Notes: generated from the sequence alone by a model not told the origin. Shown: positions 7,674-15,020, numbered from the stretch's first letter. The stretch is DNA of 23,912 nt from a bacterium (GCA_030641105.1 DAOWHZ010000024.1:1-23912), one strand, 5' to 3'. Made by a program: numbers and translations.

Positions 7674-8411
7674 ATGAAATCCATTTTCAAAACAATCCTC
7701 CAATACTACCTCAAATATATTACAAAATTAGTCCTGCTAATTCACAGGCCAACCATTATCGCGATTGCCGGCTCTACAAATAAAACTTTTATTAAAGAAG
7801 AGGTTAACGGGGTGTTGCGTGAATTGGGAAAAAGTGTAAGGGCAAATCCAAGAAGTTTTAATACTGAAATTGGCTTGCCATTGGCAATTTTATATTTGCC
7901 CAGCGGCTATAATTCATACAGAAATTGGCTACCGATTATTTCTAAGGCGTTTTTGGCTATATTCCAGCGAGATTTCCCGCAATATTTAGTATTAGAATTA
8001 GGCGTGTCTGATCCTGGAGATATGAAATATTTACTGTCAATAATTAAGCCAAGATTAGCCATAATTACTGATATTACGCAAAGATATTTAGAAAGCTTTT
8101 CTGATATGGATAGATTAGTGGGGGAGTATGAGTGTTTAGTTAAGAGAATACAAAAAAGTGGACTGATTATATTAAATTATGATAATATAAGAATAAGGAA
8201 TTTAGCTAAAGTTGCGGAAGCGCCAGTTGAATTTTTTGGATTGCAGAGTGGCGCGCATTGGCAAGCCGTAGAACTGGATAGGGGAGCGCAAGAACAGATT
8301 ATTAAAGTTAAACATCATAATATTGTAAATCAACATAAGATAAAACGTTTCGGCAAGCATCATGTTTATAGTCTGCTTGTTGGTTTAATTGTAACCAAAT
8401 ATTCTCATTAA
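7674..8411 (+). CDS. Truncated MurF-like Mur ligase, probably catalytically degenerate
   Basis: A 245-residue relative of the central ATPase domain of MurF. The order of motifs is right: PTIIAIAGSTNKTFIKEE (Walker A region), SFNTEIGLPLAIL, LVLELGVSDPGDM, LAIITDITQRYLESF and finally FGKHHVYSLLVGL. Normal MurF has about 450 residues and continues into a C-terminal ligase domain, which is absent here. Two key positions are altered: the Walker A glycine before the lysine is Asn (N36 in GSTNKT), and the usual EK of the lysine-carbamate motif is EY (VGEYECLV). A hydrophobic N-terminal helix (about 10-25) precedes the domain. The stop is followed within 20 bases by a repeat at 8431-8468. It may be a decayed gene or a non-catalytic paralogue. 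Its place between the M20 gene and ftsQ is typical of a mur/fts cluster. Confidence 0.75.
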   Translation: MKSIFKTILQYYLKYITKLVLLIHRPTIIAIAGSTNKTFIKEEVNGVLRELGKSVRANPRSFNTEIGLPLAILYLPSGYNSYRNWLPIISKAFLAIFQRDFPQYLVLELGVSDPGDMKYLLSIIKPRLAIITDITQRYLESFSDMDRLVGEYECLVKRIQKSGLIILNYDNIRIRNLAKVAEAPVEFFGLQSGAHWQAVELDRGAQEQIIKVKHHNIVNQHKIKRFGKHHVYSLLVGLIVTKYSH

Positions 8412-8430
8412 ATAAAAAGTTTTATAACAT

Positions 8431-8468
8431 ATTTGTAAATTTGTAATAGATTTGTAGATTTGTGGGAG
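8431..8468 (+). repeat. 38-bp repeat upstream of ftsQ
   Basis: This block matches the reverse complement of 13584-13621 at 35 of 38 positions, with 19 consecutive identical bases at its end (8450-8468). It ends in GGGAG, which sits 9 bases before the ftsQ ATG and could serve as its ribosome-binding site. Its counterpart lies upstream of the M23 gene in the same orientation relative to that gene. Confidence 0.75.
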
Positions 8469-8477
8469 ATAAAAACT

Positions 8478-9341
8478 ATGTTACCAATGAGGAAAAAATT
8501 TAAAGCTAAAAAAAAATTTGATTACCACAAGAAAAATTATTCCAATCCTTTTTTTCGCCATAAGAAAAAAATAAAAATCAAATCTCCATCATTGACTTGG
8601 CGCGTTAAATTAATTATATTTGAGATTATAATACTAATTGGCGGCATAATTTGGTTTTGCTGTTTTTCAACTTATTTTGCCATTAGCGCTATAGATGTTA
8701 TCGGCGCTGAAAAAATTTCTATCCAAGACATCAAAGAACTAGCCCGGCAGCAAACTAAACATAGGCGTTTCTTGTTTGGTTCTCAAAAAAATTTGTTTTT
8801 TTTAAATGCTAATGAATTAATTAAAACTTTAAATGAGCAATATTGTCTTGATAATATTGTAATTAAAAAGAAATTGCCAGGCATTTTGATTATAAAATTC
8901 AAAGAAAAAATTTATTCGGTTATTTGGCATCAATCGGATAAATATTATTATATTGATGAAGCCGGCAATATTATTATTGAAACAAACCCCTTGGAAATTA
9001 AACAAAAGAATTATCCTTTAATTGATTATCAGGGAGGGGGCAAAATCGTAGATAAAAAAATTGATGGCCAAAATGACAATATTAATTTTATTATTAAATT
9101 ATTCAATGAATTCAAGAAAGCTAAATATGGCTTTAAAATTGAACGTTTTATTATTAATAATGAGCTTAATACCGTGAAGATGATTATTAATCAAGGTCCG
9201 GAAGTTTATTTTAATACTCGTGAAGATTTAGAAAAACAGGTTACTAAACTATTAGTGTTAATTAATGAAAAATTAAAAGATGATTTTAATGAAAAAACAT
9301 ACATTGATTTAAGATATGGGGACAGGGTGTATTATCAATGA
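8478..9341 (+). CDS. ftsQ: Cell-division protein FtsQ (POTRA domain)
   Basis: A 287-residue bitopic membrane protein of the FtsQ/DivIB family, which links the FtsBL complex to septal wall synthesis. A basic cytoplasmic tail (about 1-40, many Lys and His) precedes one membrane span (about 45-65, LIIFEIIILIGGIIWF). A POTRA-like segment follows, starting AISAIDVIGAEKISIQDI, with the typical NLFFLNANEL and VIKKKLPGILIIKFKE strings, then the beta domain with YYIDEAGNII. I chose the ATG at 8478. GGGAG at 8464-8468 is suitably placed, and a TTG at 8460 would start inside the repeat. A second ATG at 8487 is also possible. The gene follows the MurF-like gene, the usual mur-fts order. Confidence 0.88.
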   Translation: MLPMRKKFKAKKKFDYHKKNYSNPFFRHKKKIKIKSPSLTWRVKLIIFEIIILIGGIIWFCCFSTYFAISAIDVIGAEKISIQDIKELARQQTKHRRFLFGSQKNLFFLNANELIKTLNEQYCLDNIVIKKKLPGILIIKFKEKIYSVIWHQSDKYYYIDEAGNIIIETNPLEIKQKNYPLIDYQGGGKIVDKKIDGQNDNINFIIKLFNEFKKAKYGFKIERFIINNELNTVKMIINQGPEVYFNTREDLEKQVTKLLVLINEKLKDDFNEKTYIDLRYGDRVYYQ

Positions 9342-9409
9342 TAACACACGAATAATTCATTGAAGTTTATTTAAAAATAAATTATAATTAAATTAGAGCT
9401 TATAAACAT

Positions 9410-9559
9410 ATGGAAACAGCTTTTAAAATAATTTTTTTTCTAGCAATAATAGTATTTTGCCTAACAACAATTGGTATATTTTTAGTAATTTTAAAGATTT
9501 CATTAATGTTTTATTCAGAAATAGAGATAATGGGATTGATAATTACTAAAGGATTATAA
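9410..9559 (+). CDS. Small single-span membrane protein (49 residues)
   Basis: A short ORF, ATG at 9410 to TAA at 9557-9559, in the spacer between ftsQ and the Xer gene. The protein is METAFKIIFFLAIIVFC..., with a long hydrophobic stretch over residues 5-34 and a short polar tail ending GLIITKGL. It has no cysteine pairs or known motif. The composition is that of a membrane peptide rather than random A+T-rich DNA. No Shine-Dalgarno site is evident. It ends 42 bases before the promoter at 9602. It could be a toxin-like peptide, a division-associated small protein, or a general membrane peptide; I cannot choose. Confidence 0.55.
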   Translation: METAFKIIFFLAIIVFCLTTIGIFLVILKISLMFYSEIEIMGLIITKGL

Positions 9560-9601
9560 AATCATAAATAAAGTGTCTGAGGATTAAAAGAGCAGGATGG
9601 C

Positions 9602-9630
9602 TTGACACAATTTATGATTAAATATATAAT
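9602..9630 (+). promoter_or_regulatory. Perfect-consensus sigma-70-type promoter of the Xer cassette
   Basis: TTGACA at 9602-9607, a 17-base spacer, and TATAAT at 9625-9630: both hexamers and the spacing are the exact bacterial consensus. Transcription would start at about 9636-9638, inside the left arm of the inverted repeat at 9634-9669. The first start codon downstream is the Xer ATG at 9687. Confidence 0.85.
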
Positions 9631-9633
9631 AAA

Positions 9634-9669
9634 AATAACTGAGTATAATATCCCTTACACTCAGTTATT
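9634..9669. promoter_or_regulatory. 11-bp perfect inverted repeat at the transcription start, before the Xer gene
   Basis: AATAACTGAGT at 9634-9644 and its exact complement at 9659-9669, separated by 14 bases. It overlaps the predicted start site and lies 17 bases upstream of the Xer start codon. It may be an operator for an autoregulating protein or a 5'-leader hairpin. The arm length matches a Xer half-site, but a dif core would need a 6-8-base spacer. There is no T-run, so a terminator is unlikely. Confidence 0.65.
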
Positions 9670-9686
9670 AAGATGGTAAAAACAAT

Positions 9687-10628
9687 ATGTCCAAAACAAC
9701 TCTTCCCTATATAGATGATTTTCTATTAAATTTGCAGGTTAATAATTATTCACAAGAAACTTTGTATAATTACGAGAGAGATTTAACTGTGTTTGAAAAT
9801 TTTTTAAATGAGTCTAGTATTAAATTTTCCAAATTATCCAAAAAAGATATTTTAAATTATAAGGCATATTTAACATCCATAGACAGAAAAACAGCAAAAA
9901 AATGCAAGGGTAAAAAAAAATTAAGCGCTTATTCAATTAATAAAATGCTGTCGTCATTGCGTTCTTATCTTAAATATTTAATTGAAATGGACTACTCCGC
10001 TCCCCTGCCGCCTGATGCTATAAAAATGTCCAAAACAATAAAGAAAAAACCGCAAGTAGCTGAACTGAATCAATTAATTGAATTAATTGAATTTCCCAAT
10101 AAATTTGAAAAAAACAAAAAAGTAGCGGCTAGAAATAGAGCGATTATGGAAGTGCTGTTTTCAACTGGAATGAGAATTTCAGAATTAGTTAATTTAAAAT
10201 TAAATCAAATTAGCAAAGAGGGTAAAATTTTCATTCTTGGCAAGGGCAAAAAAGAAAGATTTGTTTATTTAACTCCGCGGGCTGAAAAATTTTTAAATGA
10301 ATACATTATTATTAGAAATAACGACTCCCCTTTTGTGTTTGTATCTTACAGGGGTCTTCATGCTGCGAATAAGAAAAATAATAAAATATCTACTAATTAT
10401 ATCCAAGAAAGAATAAAAAAATATCGAGAGTTATTAGGCATTAATGTCCCGACTTCCGCCCATTCATTAAGGCACGGCTTTGCTACTTATTTAGCTGAAT
10501 CCGGGGCTAATCCAGCGGCTATACAAATTTTATTAGGCCATGAATCATTAGACACAACTACCAGATATGTTCATGCTTCTGATAGGTACGCACAAAAAAT
10601 TCATAAAAAATTTCATCCATTAAAATAA
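9687..10628 (+). CDS. Tyrosine recombinase, XerC/XerD/XerA family
   Basis: A 313-residue site-specific recombinase. The N-terminal SAM-like core-binding domain spans about 1-105 (YIDDFLLNLQ, YSQETLYNYERDL) and the catalytic domain 120-313. All catalytic residues are visible: R163 in STGMRISELVNL, K186 in ILGKGKKERFV, H259 and R262 in SAHSLRHGFATYL, H285 in LLGHESLDTTTRY and nucleophile Y294. Length and motifs fit a chromosome-dimer-resolving Xer enzyme, which in this kind of genome may act alone. It is driven by a perfect-consensus promoter and followed after 3 bases by the next gene, which in turn overlaps a second Xer-like gene. It may therefore be the first gene of a three-gene operon rather than an isolated housekeeping gene. 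Confidence 0.92.
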   Translation: MSKTTLPYIDDFLLNLQVNNYSQETLYNYERDLTVFENFLNESSIKFSKLSKKDILNYKAYLTSIDRKTAKKCKGKKKLSAYSINKMLSSLRSYLKYLIEMDYSAPLPPDAIKMSKTIKKKPQVAELNQLIELIEFPNKFEKNKKVAARNRAIMEVLFSTGMRISELVNLKLNQISKEGKIFILGKGKKERFVYLTPRAEKFLNEYIIIRNNDSPFVFVSYRGLHAANKKNNKISTNYIQERIKKYRELLGINVPTSAHSLRHGFATYLAESGANPAAIQILLGHESLDTTTRYVHASDRYAQKIHKKFHPLK

Positions 10629-10631
10629 AAT

Positions 10632-11117
10632 ATGCATAGTTGGAATAAAATTGAAAATCAAATATACCAAGAAATTTATTTTTTAAAAAATAATCTACTG
10701 TTATCTCCTTATCGCCAAAATGATCCTATAAAATGCAGTGATTGTATTTTTAGACAGATTGCTATTTTAATAGTGTCGGGAAAAGTCAAAACAAAAAAAA
10801 TAATTTATAAAAATAATGAAATATGGCAAGAAAATCAATATTTTAAGCTACCGATTAACGAAAAACAGCATGGAGCAGCTTGGCATTATTCAATTATAAA
10901 AATAATTGAAAATTATTTTAAAATTCATAATTACGCCATAAAACATGAACCAAATTTACACTATGGACGAGCTGACTTAGGAGTGCCTAAGCTGAATTTA
11001 TTTATTGAAGTAGGGACTGTTAATCTTTATAAAATATATTGTAATTTTATGTATATGACTAAATGTAAAATAATTGTTATACCATCTGATAATTATTTTA
11101 TAGAATTTTCTTTATGA
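10632..11117 (+). CDS. Uncharacterised protein with a possible PD-(D/E)XK-like motif
   Basis: A 161-residue soluble protein I do not recognise. It has a CSDC pair (C35, C38) that could bind metal or form part of a zinc site. The most suggestive stretch is HEPNLHYGRADLGVPK followed by LNLFIEVGTVNLYK: E106, then GRAD with D115, then a beta-like strand ending in E126-V-G, with K134 later. This spacing resembles the E...D...ExK core of the restriction-endonuclease-like fold, but the ExK lysine position is Gly, so the assignment is tentative. It begins 3 bases after the Xer stop and its TGA overlaps the next ATG (ATGA at 11114-11117), so it is almost certainly translated with both Xer-like genes. 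Strongly A+T-rich, like its downstream neighbour. Confidence 0.6.
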   Translation: MHSWNKIENQIYQEIYFLKNNLLLSPYRQNDPIKCSDCIFRQIAILIVSGKVKTKKIIYKNNEIWQENQYFKLPINEKQHGAAWHYSIIKIIENYFKIHNYAIKHEPNLHYGRADLGVPKLNLFIEVGTVNLYKIYCNFMYMTKCKIIVIPSDNYFIEFSL

Positions 11118-11941
11118 ATAAATTTTGTATAAATGAATTAGACAAATTTCTTAAATATCTGGGCACCAATAACTATTCAAAATCAACCATAAATGGTTAT
11201 TATTTTGGATTAAAAGAATTTTTTCATTATTTAAACAAAAATAAAACAAGTTTAATTAATTTTAAAAATCAGGATATAATAAATTTTAAAAAAATACTTA
11301 TAGATAAAAATTCTGGGCAGACGGTGAATTCTAAAATATTTGCTATCAAAAAATATGTGGAATATTTAAAAGAAATAAAAAATATAAATTTAAATTGGAA
11401 TATTGATATAATTAAAACCAAAACTAAAAAAAATATTATCCCAATCAAAAATATTAATAAATTATTAAATTATGTTGATAAAAAAACTAAAAATAATATT
11501 ATTTGCGAGAGAGATAAATTATTAATTAAAATGTTGTATTATACAGGACTAAGGACAAAGGAGTTATTAAAAATAAAACCAAAAAATATTTCAGATAATA
11601 TTTTAAAATTATATAATAAAAATATTATTTTAAAATATAATTTTGTAAATAATATCAACAATTATATAAATAAACTAAAAATAAAGAATGAACAATATTT
11701 ATTTTTTTCTTACGCAAGCCAAAAATTAAATCTCAGTTCACATTTAACTGAAAAAAGTGTACAAGATATTTTTAATAAGTATAAAAAAATTATTGATAAA
11801 AATTTATCAATAATTGATTTAAGAAGTGCATATATTGGGAATTTTAAAGAAAAATTAATAAATATAAAATTTGATAAAATTTATTCTCATGAAATTGTTA
11901 AATTTAATGATGATTATTTGCAATTGTATAATATTAAATAA
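11114..11941 (+). CDS. Degenerate tyrosine-recombinase paralogue
   Basis: A 275-residue relative of the Xer/phage-integrase family, shorter and more divergent than the enzyme at 9687. The N-terminal domain is recognisable (FLKYLGTNNYSKSTINGYY), and the first catalytic arginine is kept (R147 in YYTGLRTKELLKI). In place of H-x-x-R it has IIDLRSAYIG, so R237 is kept and the histidine is Asp235. SHEIV (H259) aligns with the second histidine box, and Y268 or Y272 in DDYLQLYNIK could be the nucleophile. The catalytic domain is shrunken between these boxes. Base composition is extreme: 11581-11640 contains only two G or C bases. The start overlaps the upstream stop by 4 bases. It could be a partner or regulator of the complete Xer, a specialised recombinase, or a gene in decay. 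Confidence 0.75.
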   Translation: MNKFCINELDKFLKYLGTNNYSKSTINGYYFGLKEFFHYLNKNKTSLINFKNQDIINFKKILIDKNSGQTVNSKIFAIKKYVEYLKEIKNINLNWNIDIIKTKTKKNIIPIKNINKLLNYVDKKTKNNIICERDKLLIKMLYYTGLRTKELLKIKPKNISDNILKLYNKNIILKYNFVNNINNYINKLKIKNEQYLFFSYASQKLNLSSHLTEKSVQDIFNKYKKIIDKNLSIIDLRSAYIGNFKEKLINIKFDKIYSHEIVKFNDDYLQLYNIK

Positions 11942-11951
11942 AATAACTTGC

Positions 11952-12335
11952 CTACTCTGTAAAATATTTGTTTAAAACTTTATCTTTTTTCAATATTGAT
12001 ATATTTTTGTTAACTTGTCTATAAAACGCCGGATAATGCTGTCTGTTAATCCAGCGGCTCTTATGCCTTTGCCGGAAAGGCGGTTTTTGATGATGAGCGA
12101 TTTCATGAGCTAAGGTCCGCAAAATGCTGGAAATTTTTTTTGGCTTTCTTTGTTTGGGTGTTAAAATATCAATAGTAATAAGCCCTGTTTTCAGATTAGT
12201 GCGCGCAATAACATAACCGTGCTTAGTATTAACACGGTTATTTTTTCTCTGCATTGGCCTAAAGCGCAACTTTTTTGTTTGTAATATTTTTATAGCGTAA
12301 TCGCAGATAGTTTGGACTGTTTGCTCGTGAGTCAT
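11952..12335 (-). CDS. Small HExxH metalloprotease-like protein
   Basis: A 127-residue basic protein with an SprT/WLM-like zinc-protease signature. HEIAHH gives H77, E78 and H81, in the context ILRTLAHEIAHHQ. A downstream H100 in RQHYPAFYRQV matches the third-ligand H-x-x-x-F pattern common in this group. The N-terminal part contains a strand-like YVIARTNLKTGLITIDIL, as in other small Zn-peptidases. It has no signal peptide or membrane span, so it is likely cytoplasmic. It starts 5 bases after the stop of the M23 gene and is presumably co-transcribed with it. It is the last gene of the minus-strand block, 10 bases from the convergent Xer-like gene. The substrate is unknown. The fold assignment is by motif only. 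Confidence 0.65.
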   Translation of the reverse strand: MTHEQTVQTICDYAIKILQTKKLRFRPMQRKNNRVNTKHGYVIARTNLKTGLITIDILTPKQRKPKKISSILRTLAHEIAHHQKPPFRQRHKSRWINRQHYPAFYRQVNKNISILKKDKVLNKYFTE

Positions 12336-12340
12336 AAGTT

Positions 12341-13564
12341 TTAAGGTAAATATCCCAATGGATCATCCGGAATGCCATTAACCCGCACTTCAAAATGCAA
12401 ATGCGGACCTGTTGTTAACCTGCCTGCTCCAGGCGTGCCTGGTAGCCCTCCTGTTAAACCAATTGTTTGGCCTTGGACAACATATTCATCTTCTTTAACA
12501 TAAATTTTAGAAACATGGCCGTAAACCGTGGCTAAACCGTCACCATGCACAATCATAATATAGCTATAACCTTTGCCGGCATTTTTAGCTCGGGCTACAT
12601 AGCCGGAAGCCGCTGCTTTTAAAGTTGTGCCTTGGGCTGCCCTGATGTCAACAGCCGGGTGTTCAAATAAATAGCGAAAAGGATAATCCGGGTCATGAAA
12701 ATAAGCTGTAATAACATTTTTAGGAACAGGCCAAATCAAGCCAGTATCACTAAATTCCAATTTTTTACCTTCCATTTTAGCGATTTTAGCCCTGACTGTT
12801 TTTTCTAAACTAACTATATCAGCCGCGGCTTGTTCTTGCTCCTGCTTGGCAAGGCGCAATAATTTTTGATATTCTTTTTCAGATTCTTGAGTTTGCTCTA
12901 AAATGAAAAATTTATTTTCTTGTTCGCTAACTAAAACAGTTTTTTTATCTTCCAGCTCTTTTTTTAAGTCATTTGATTTTTGCTTTTTTTCATCTAAAAC
13001 TATTTTCTGTTTTTCCAACTGTTGTTTATATTCTTTAAGATTATCCAAGCTCTCCCCTATTTCTTTATTAATGTCTTCAAGATATTTAATTTGGTTAACA
13101 AAATCACTAAAAGAATTATTAAGCAGTATTATTTCTAGCGCAGTTTTCTCGTCTTGTTTATGCATTAATCGTAAAATAGAGCCAATATGATTTTTTTCTT
13201 TATCAATTTGTTCATCTTTGTCTTTAATCTCTAAATTCACTTTTTTAATTTCTAAATTCGTCCTGTCTATGTCAACTTCAACGCTTTCTATATCTAATTC
13301 AGCTTTAGCGATTCTATTTTCCAAAATAGCTAATTGGTTAGATAGGCTAGCTTTATCAGCTTGTTTTTGTTTTATGGCTTTCTGGTAAACTTCCTGCTTT
13401 TTTTGTATTGCTTCCATTCTGTCTTTCTGGGCCTGAATTTCCTGATTTAATTTTTTAACTTCTGCATTATCTGTTCCACTGCTTTGTCCCAATACAAAAC
13501 TAGACACATTAAAAATAATGCCCAAAAATAATATGGGAATGATTAGTTTTGTTATTTTACTCAT
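12341..13564 (-). CDS. Secreted coiled-coil M23 (LytM/EnvC-type) murein hydrolase or activator
   Basis: A 407-residue exported protein. Residues 1-26 are a signal peptide (MSKITKLIIPILFLGIIF). Residues about 33-270 are almost entirely charged heptads (Lys, Glu, Gln, Asp), a long coiled coil as in EnvC and related proteins. The C-terminal LytM domain has its zinc and catalytic residues: H302 and D306 in HPAVDIRAAQG, YGHVS, and H388-L-H390 in TGPHLHFEVRVNG. Unlike E. coli EnvC, the metal site looks intact, so it may cut peptide cross-links itself. The start is the ATG at 13564; an upstream TTG adds six residues and would lie over the promoter. An extended -10 box ends 6 bases before the ATG, suggesting a leaderless message. 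A large hairpin lies just upstream. It likely acts in septal wall splitting. Confidence 0.88.
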   Translation of the reverse strand: MSKITKLIIPILFLGIIFNVSSFVLGQSSGTDNAEVKKLNQEIQAQKDRMEAIQKKQEVYQKAIKQKQADKASLSNQLAILENRIAKAELDIESVEVDIDRTNLEIKKVNLEIKDKDEQIDKEKNHIGSILRLMHKQDEKTALEIILLNNSFSDFVNQIKYLEDINKEIGESLDNLKEYKQQLEKQKIVLDEKKQKSNDLKKELEDKKTVLVSEQENKFFILEQTQESEKEYQKLLRLAKQEQEQAAADIVSLEKTVRAKIAKMEGKKLEFSDTGLIWPVPKNVITAYFHDPDYPFRYLFEHPAVDIRAAQGTTLKAAASGYVARAKNAGKGYSYIMIVHGDGLATVYGHVSKIYVKEDEYVVQGQTIGLTGGLPGTPGAGRLTTGPHLHFEVRVNGIPDDPLGYLP

Positions 13565-13570
13565 GGTTAT

Positions 13571-13579
13571 ATTATAGCA
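13571..13579 (-). promoter_or_regulatory. Extended -10 promoter of the M23 gene
   Basis: On the minus strand the sequence reads TGCTATAAT, an extended -10 box (TGnTATAAT). Its last base is 6 bases from the ATG at 13564, so transcription would start at or next to the start codon. This implies a leaderless or nearly leaderless mRNA. The -35 region would fall in the TTGTAG of the adjoining repeat arm, with an 18-base spacing; that match is weak. Confidence 0.6.
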
Positions 13580-13584
13580 CAAAC

Positions 13585-13681
13585 TCCCACAAATCTACAA
13601 ATCCTATACAAATTTACAAATACTGTATAAAAATTTTAGTTAATATTTGTAGATTTGTATAGGATTTGTTGATTTGTGGGA
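13585..13681. repeat. 97-bp long hairpin (38-bp arms) between the M23 and glycerate kinase genes
   Basis: The arms 13585-13622 and 13644-13681 are inverted copies, identical at 36 of 38 positions, around a 21-base A+T-rich loop. Each arm is built of repeated ACAAAT units, with TCCCACAAATC at the outer end. The right arm ends one base before the stop codon of the glycerate kinase gene, so it would form a stem at the end of that transcript. The left arm is related to the 38-bp repeat before ftsQ and to 5120-5130. It could act as a terminator, an mRNA-stabilising hairpin, or a mobile palindrome. Confidence 0.85.
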
Positions 13682-13682
13682 A

Positions 13683-15020
13683 CTATTTTAAAATATAAAC
13701 CATCACATCCCCAATATTCGTCCCAGTATCACCAGTAATAATCAGGGACTTGCCAATTTTTTTAAATAAATTATTACTGTCATATCTTGCCAAATATTTT
13801 TTAACATCCACTCCCCTACTCTTTGCCAAGCCAAAAGAATCATTATCAACTATAGCGCCGGCAACACCAGCTAAATAATCCGAGCCGTCAGTGCTTACGC
13901 TGGCCACAACCCAATCTCCAGAATACTTTTCCATTGCCAGAATTGAAGCCGCGGCAAAATGCTGGTTTCTGCCTCCCCTACCGTGATTATCAGGTAATTT
14001 TGGAGTGGTTTCTCCACCAATTATAATTACATTATAGCCAATATATTTTTTATTAATCATTTCTTTTGCTTTAATATTAGCTATTTTAACAGGATCTCCA
14101 ACTTGTTCTGTAGTAACAATCAATGGTTTTAAATTAAGCTGATATGCCATATCTGCCATTGCGCCCAAAGCCAATTTATTATTGCCAATAATATAATTGC
14201 GGCAATTATTTAATTTATTGGGCGTTTCTGGCGCTTTACTTGCGCATCCTTTTTTAAGATGTGCTGTGATCTGAAGGCAAGATGACAAATTATATTTTTT
14301 TAACACATTATAAGCATCCTGAAAAGTTGAAAAATCCGGAGCAGTCAGCCCTGAAGCAATTGTCCCTAAATCATCACCAACAACATCGGAAATAATCAAG
14401 GAAACAACTGTGGCGGGCGCAAAAAACTTGCCAAGTTGGCCGCCTTTGATTTTTGATAAATGTTTTCTAACTGTGTTAATTTCCTGGATTTGAGCGCCTG
14501 AACTTAGCAATAATTTAGTTACATTTTGTTTGTCTTTTAAACTTACGCCGGCAACAGGGCAAGGCATTAAAGCAGAAGCGCCGCCGGAAATTAAGCAGAT
14601 TATTAAATCATTTTTATTTATTTTATATTCTTTTTTCAACGCTAGTATTTTTTCAACACCGTAAACCCCTGCTTGATTAGGAATTGGGTGGCTGGCTTTG
14701 ATAATCCTTATTTTTTTAGTTTTATAATTATCATTTATGCAATTTACAACTCCGGCAGTGATATTTTTAGCTCCAATAATTTTTTCTAATTCTTCTGCCA
14801 TTAATCCGCTTGCTTTGCCTCCGCCAATAACAAAAATACGGCCATTTCTTAAGCTGTATTTTTTGTTTTGCGCAGTTAATACTTTCTGCTTGGTATTATA
14901 CTTGACTGCAGATTGCATTAAATTAACAGGCAAAACTTTTTCAATCCCAGCTTCAATTAAATTTAAAGCAATTTTTCTTAATTTAGTTGTGGCGAGTTCT
15001 CTTTTGTTTTTAATTATCAT
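13683..15020 (-). CDS. gckA: Glycerate 2-kinase (GckA/MOFRL family)
   Basis: A 445-residue kinase that phosphorylates glycerate at C2, giving 2-phosphoglycerate for glycolysis. It has the DUF4147 N-terminal domain and the MOFRL C-terminal domain. Visible family motifs are FVIGGGKASGLMAEELE, KASHPIPNQAG, LISGGASALMPCP, VRKHLSKIKGGQLG, ISDVVGDDLGTIASG, IIGNNKLAL, IIGGETTPKLPDNHGRGG, and at the end ASVSTDGSDYLAGVAGA with TGDTGTNIGDVMV. Length is normal. The start is the ATG at 15018-15020. A TATAAT box (15047-15052, minus strand) lies about 26 bases upstream without a convincing -35. The stop is immediately followed by the large hairpin. In an organism with reduced metabolism this may feed glycerate into lower glycolysis. 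Confidence 0.9.
   Translation of the reverse strand: MIIKNKRELATTKLRKIALNLIEAGIEKVLPVNLMQSAVKYNTKQKVLTAQNKKYSLRNGRIFVIGGGKASGLMAEELEKIIGAKNITAGVVNCINDNYKTKKIRIIKASHPIPNQAGVYGVEKILALKKEYKINKNDLIICLISGGASALMPCPVAGVSLKDKQNVTKLLLSSGAQIQEINTVRKHLSKIKGGQLGKFFAPATVVSLIISDVVGDDLGTIASGLTAPDFSTFQDAYNVLKKYNLSSCLQITAHLKKGCASKAPETPNKLNNCRNYIIGNNKLALGAMADMAYQLNLKPLIVTTEQVGDPVKIANIKAKEMINKKYIGYNVIIIGGETTPKLPDNHGRGGRNQHFAAASILAMEKYSGDWVVASVSTDGSDYLAGVAGAIVDNDSFGLAKSRGVDVKKYLARYDSNNLFKKIGKSLIITGDTGTNIGDVMVYILK

Noticed and set aside
9634..9669. dif/XerCD recombination site
   Set aside because: The 11-base arms fit a Xer half-site, but the 14-base spacer is too long for the usual 6-8 bases and the arms do not resemble known dif sequences. 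An operator or leader hairpin is more likely.
12903..13190. Opposite-strand open frame within the M23 gene
   Set aside because: It is the antisense of the Lys/Glu-rich coiled coil, giving Ser/Phe/Leu-rich nonsense.
13585..13681. CRISPR array
   Set aside because: The repeated ACAAAT units are short, irregular and arranged as inverted arms. There are no spacers of constant length and no cas genes.
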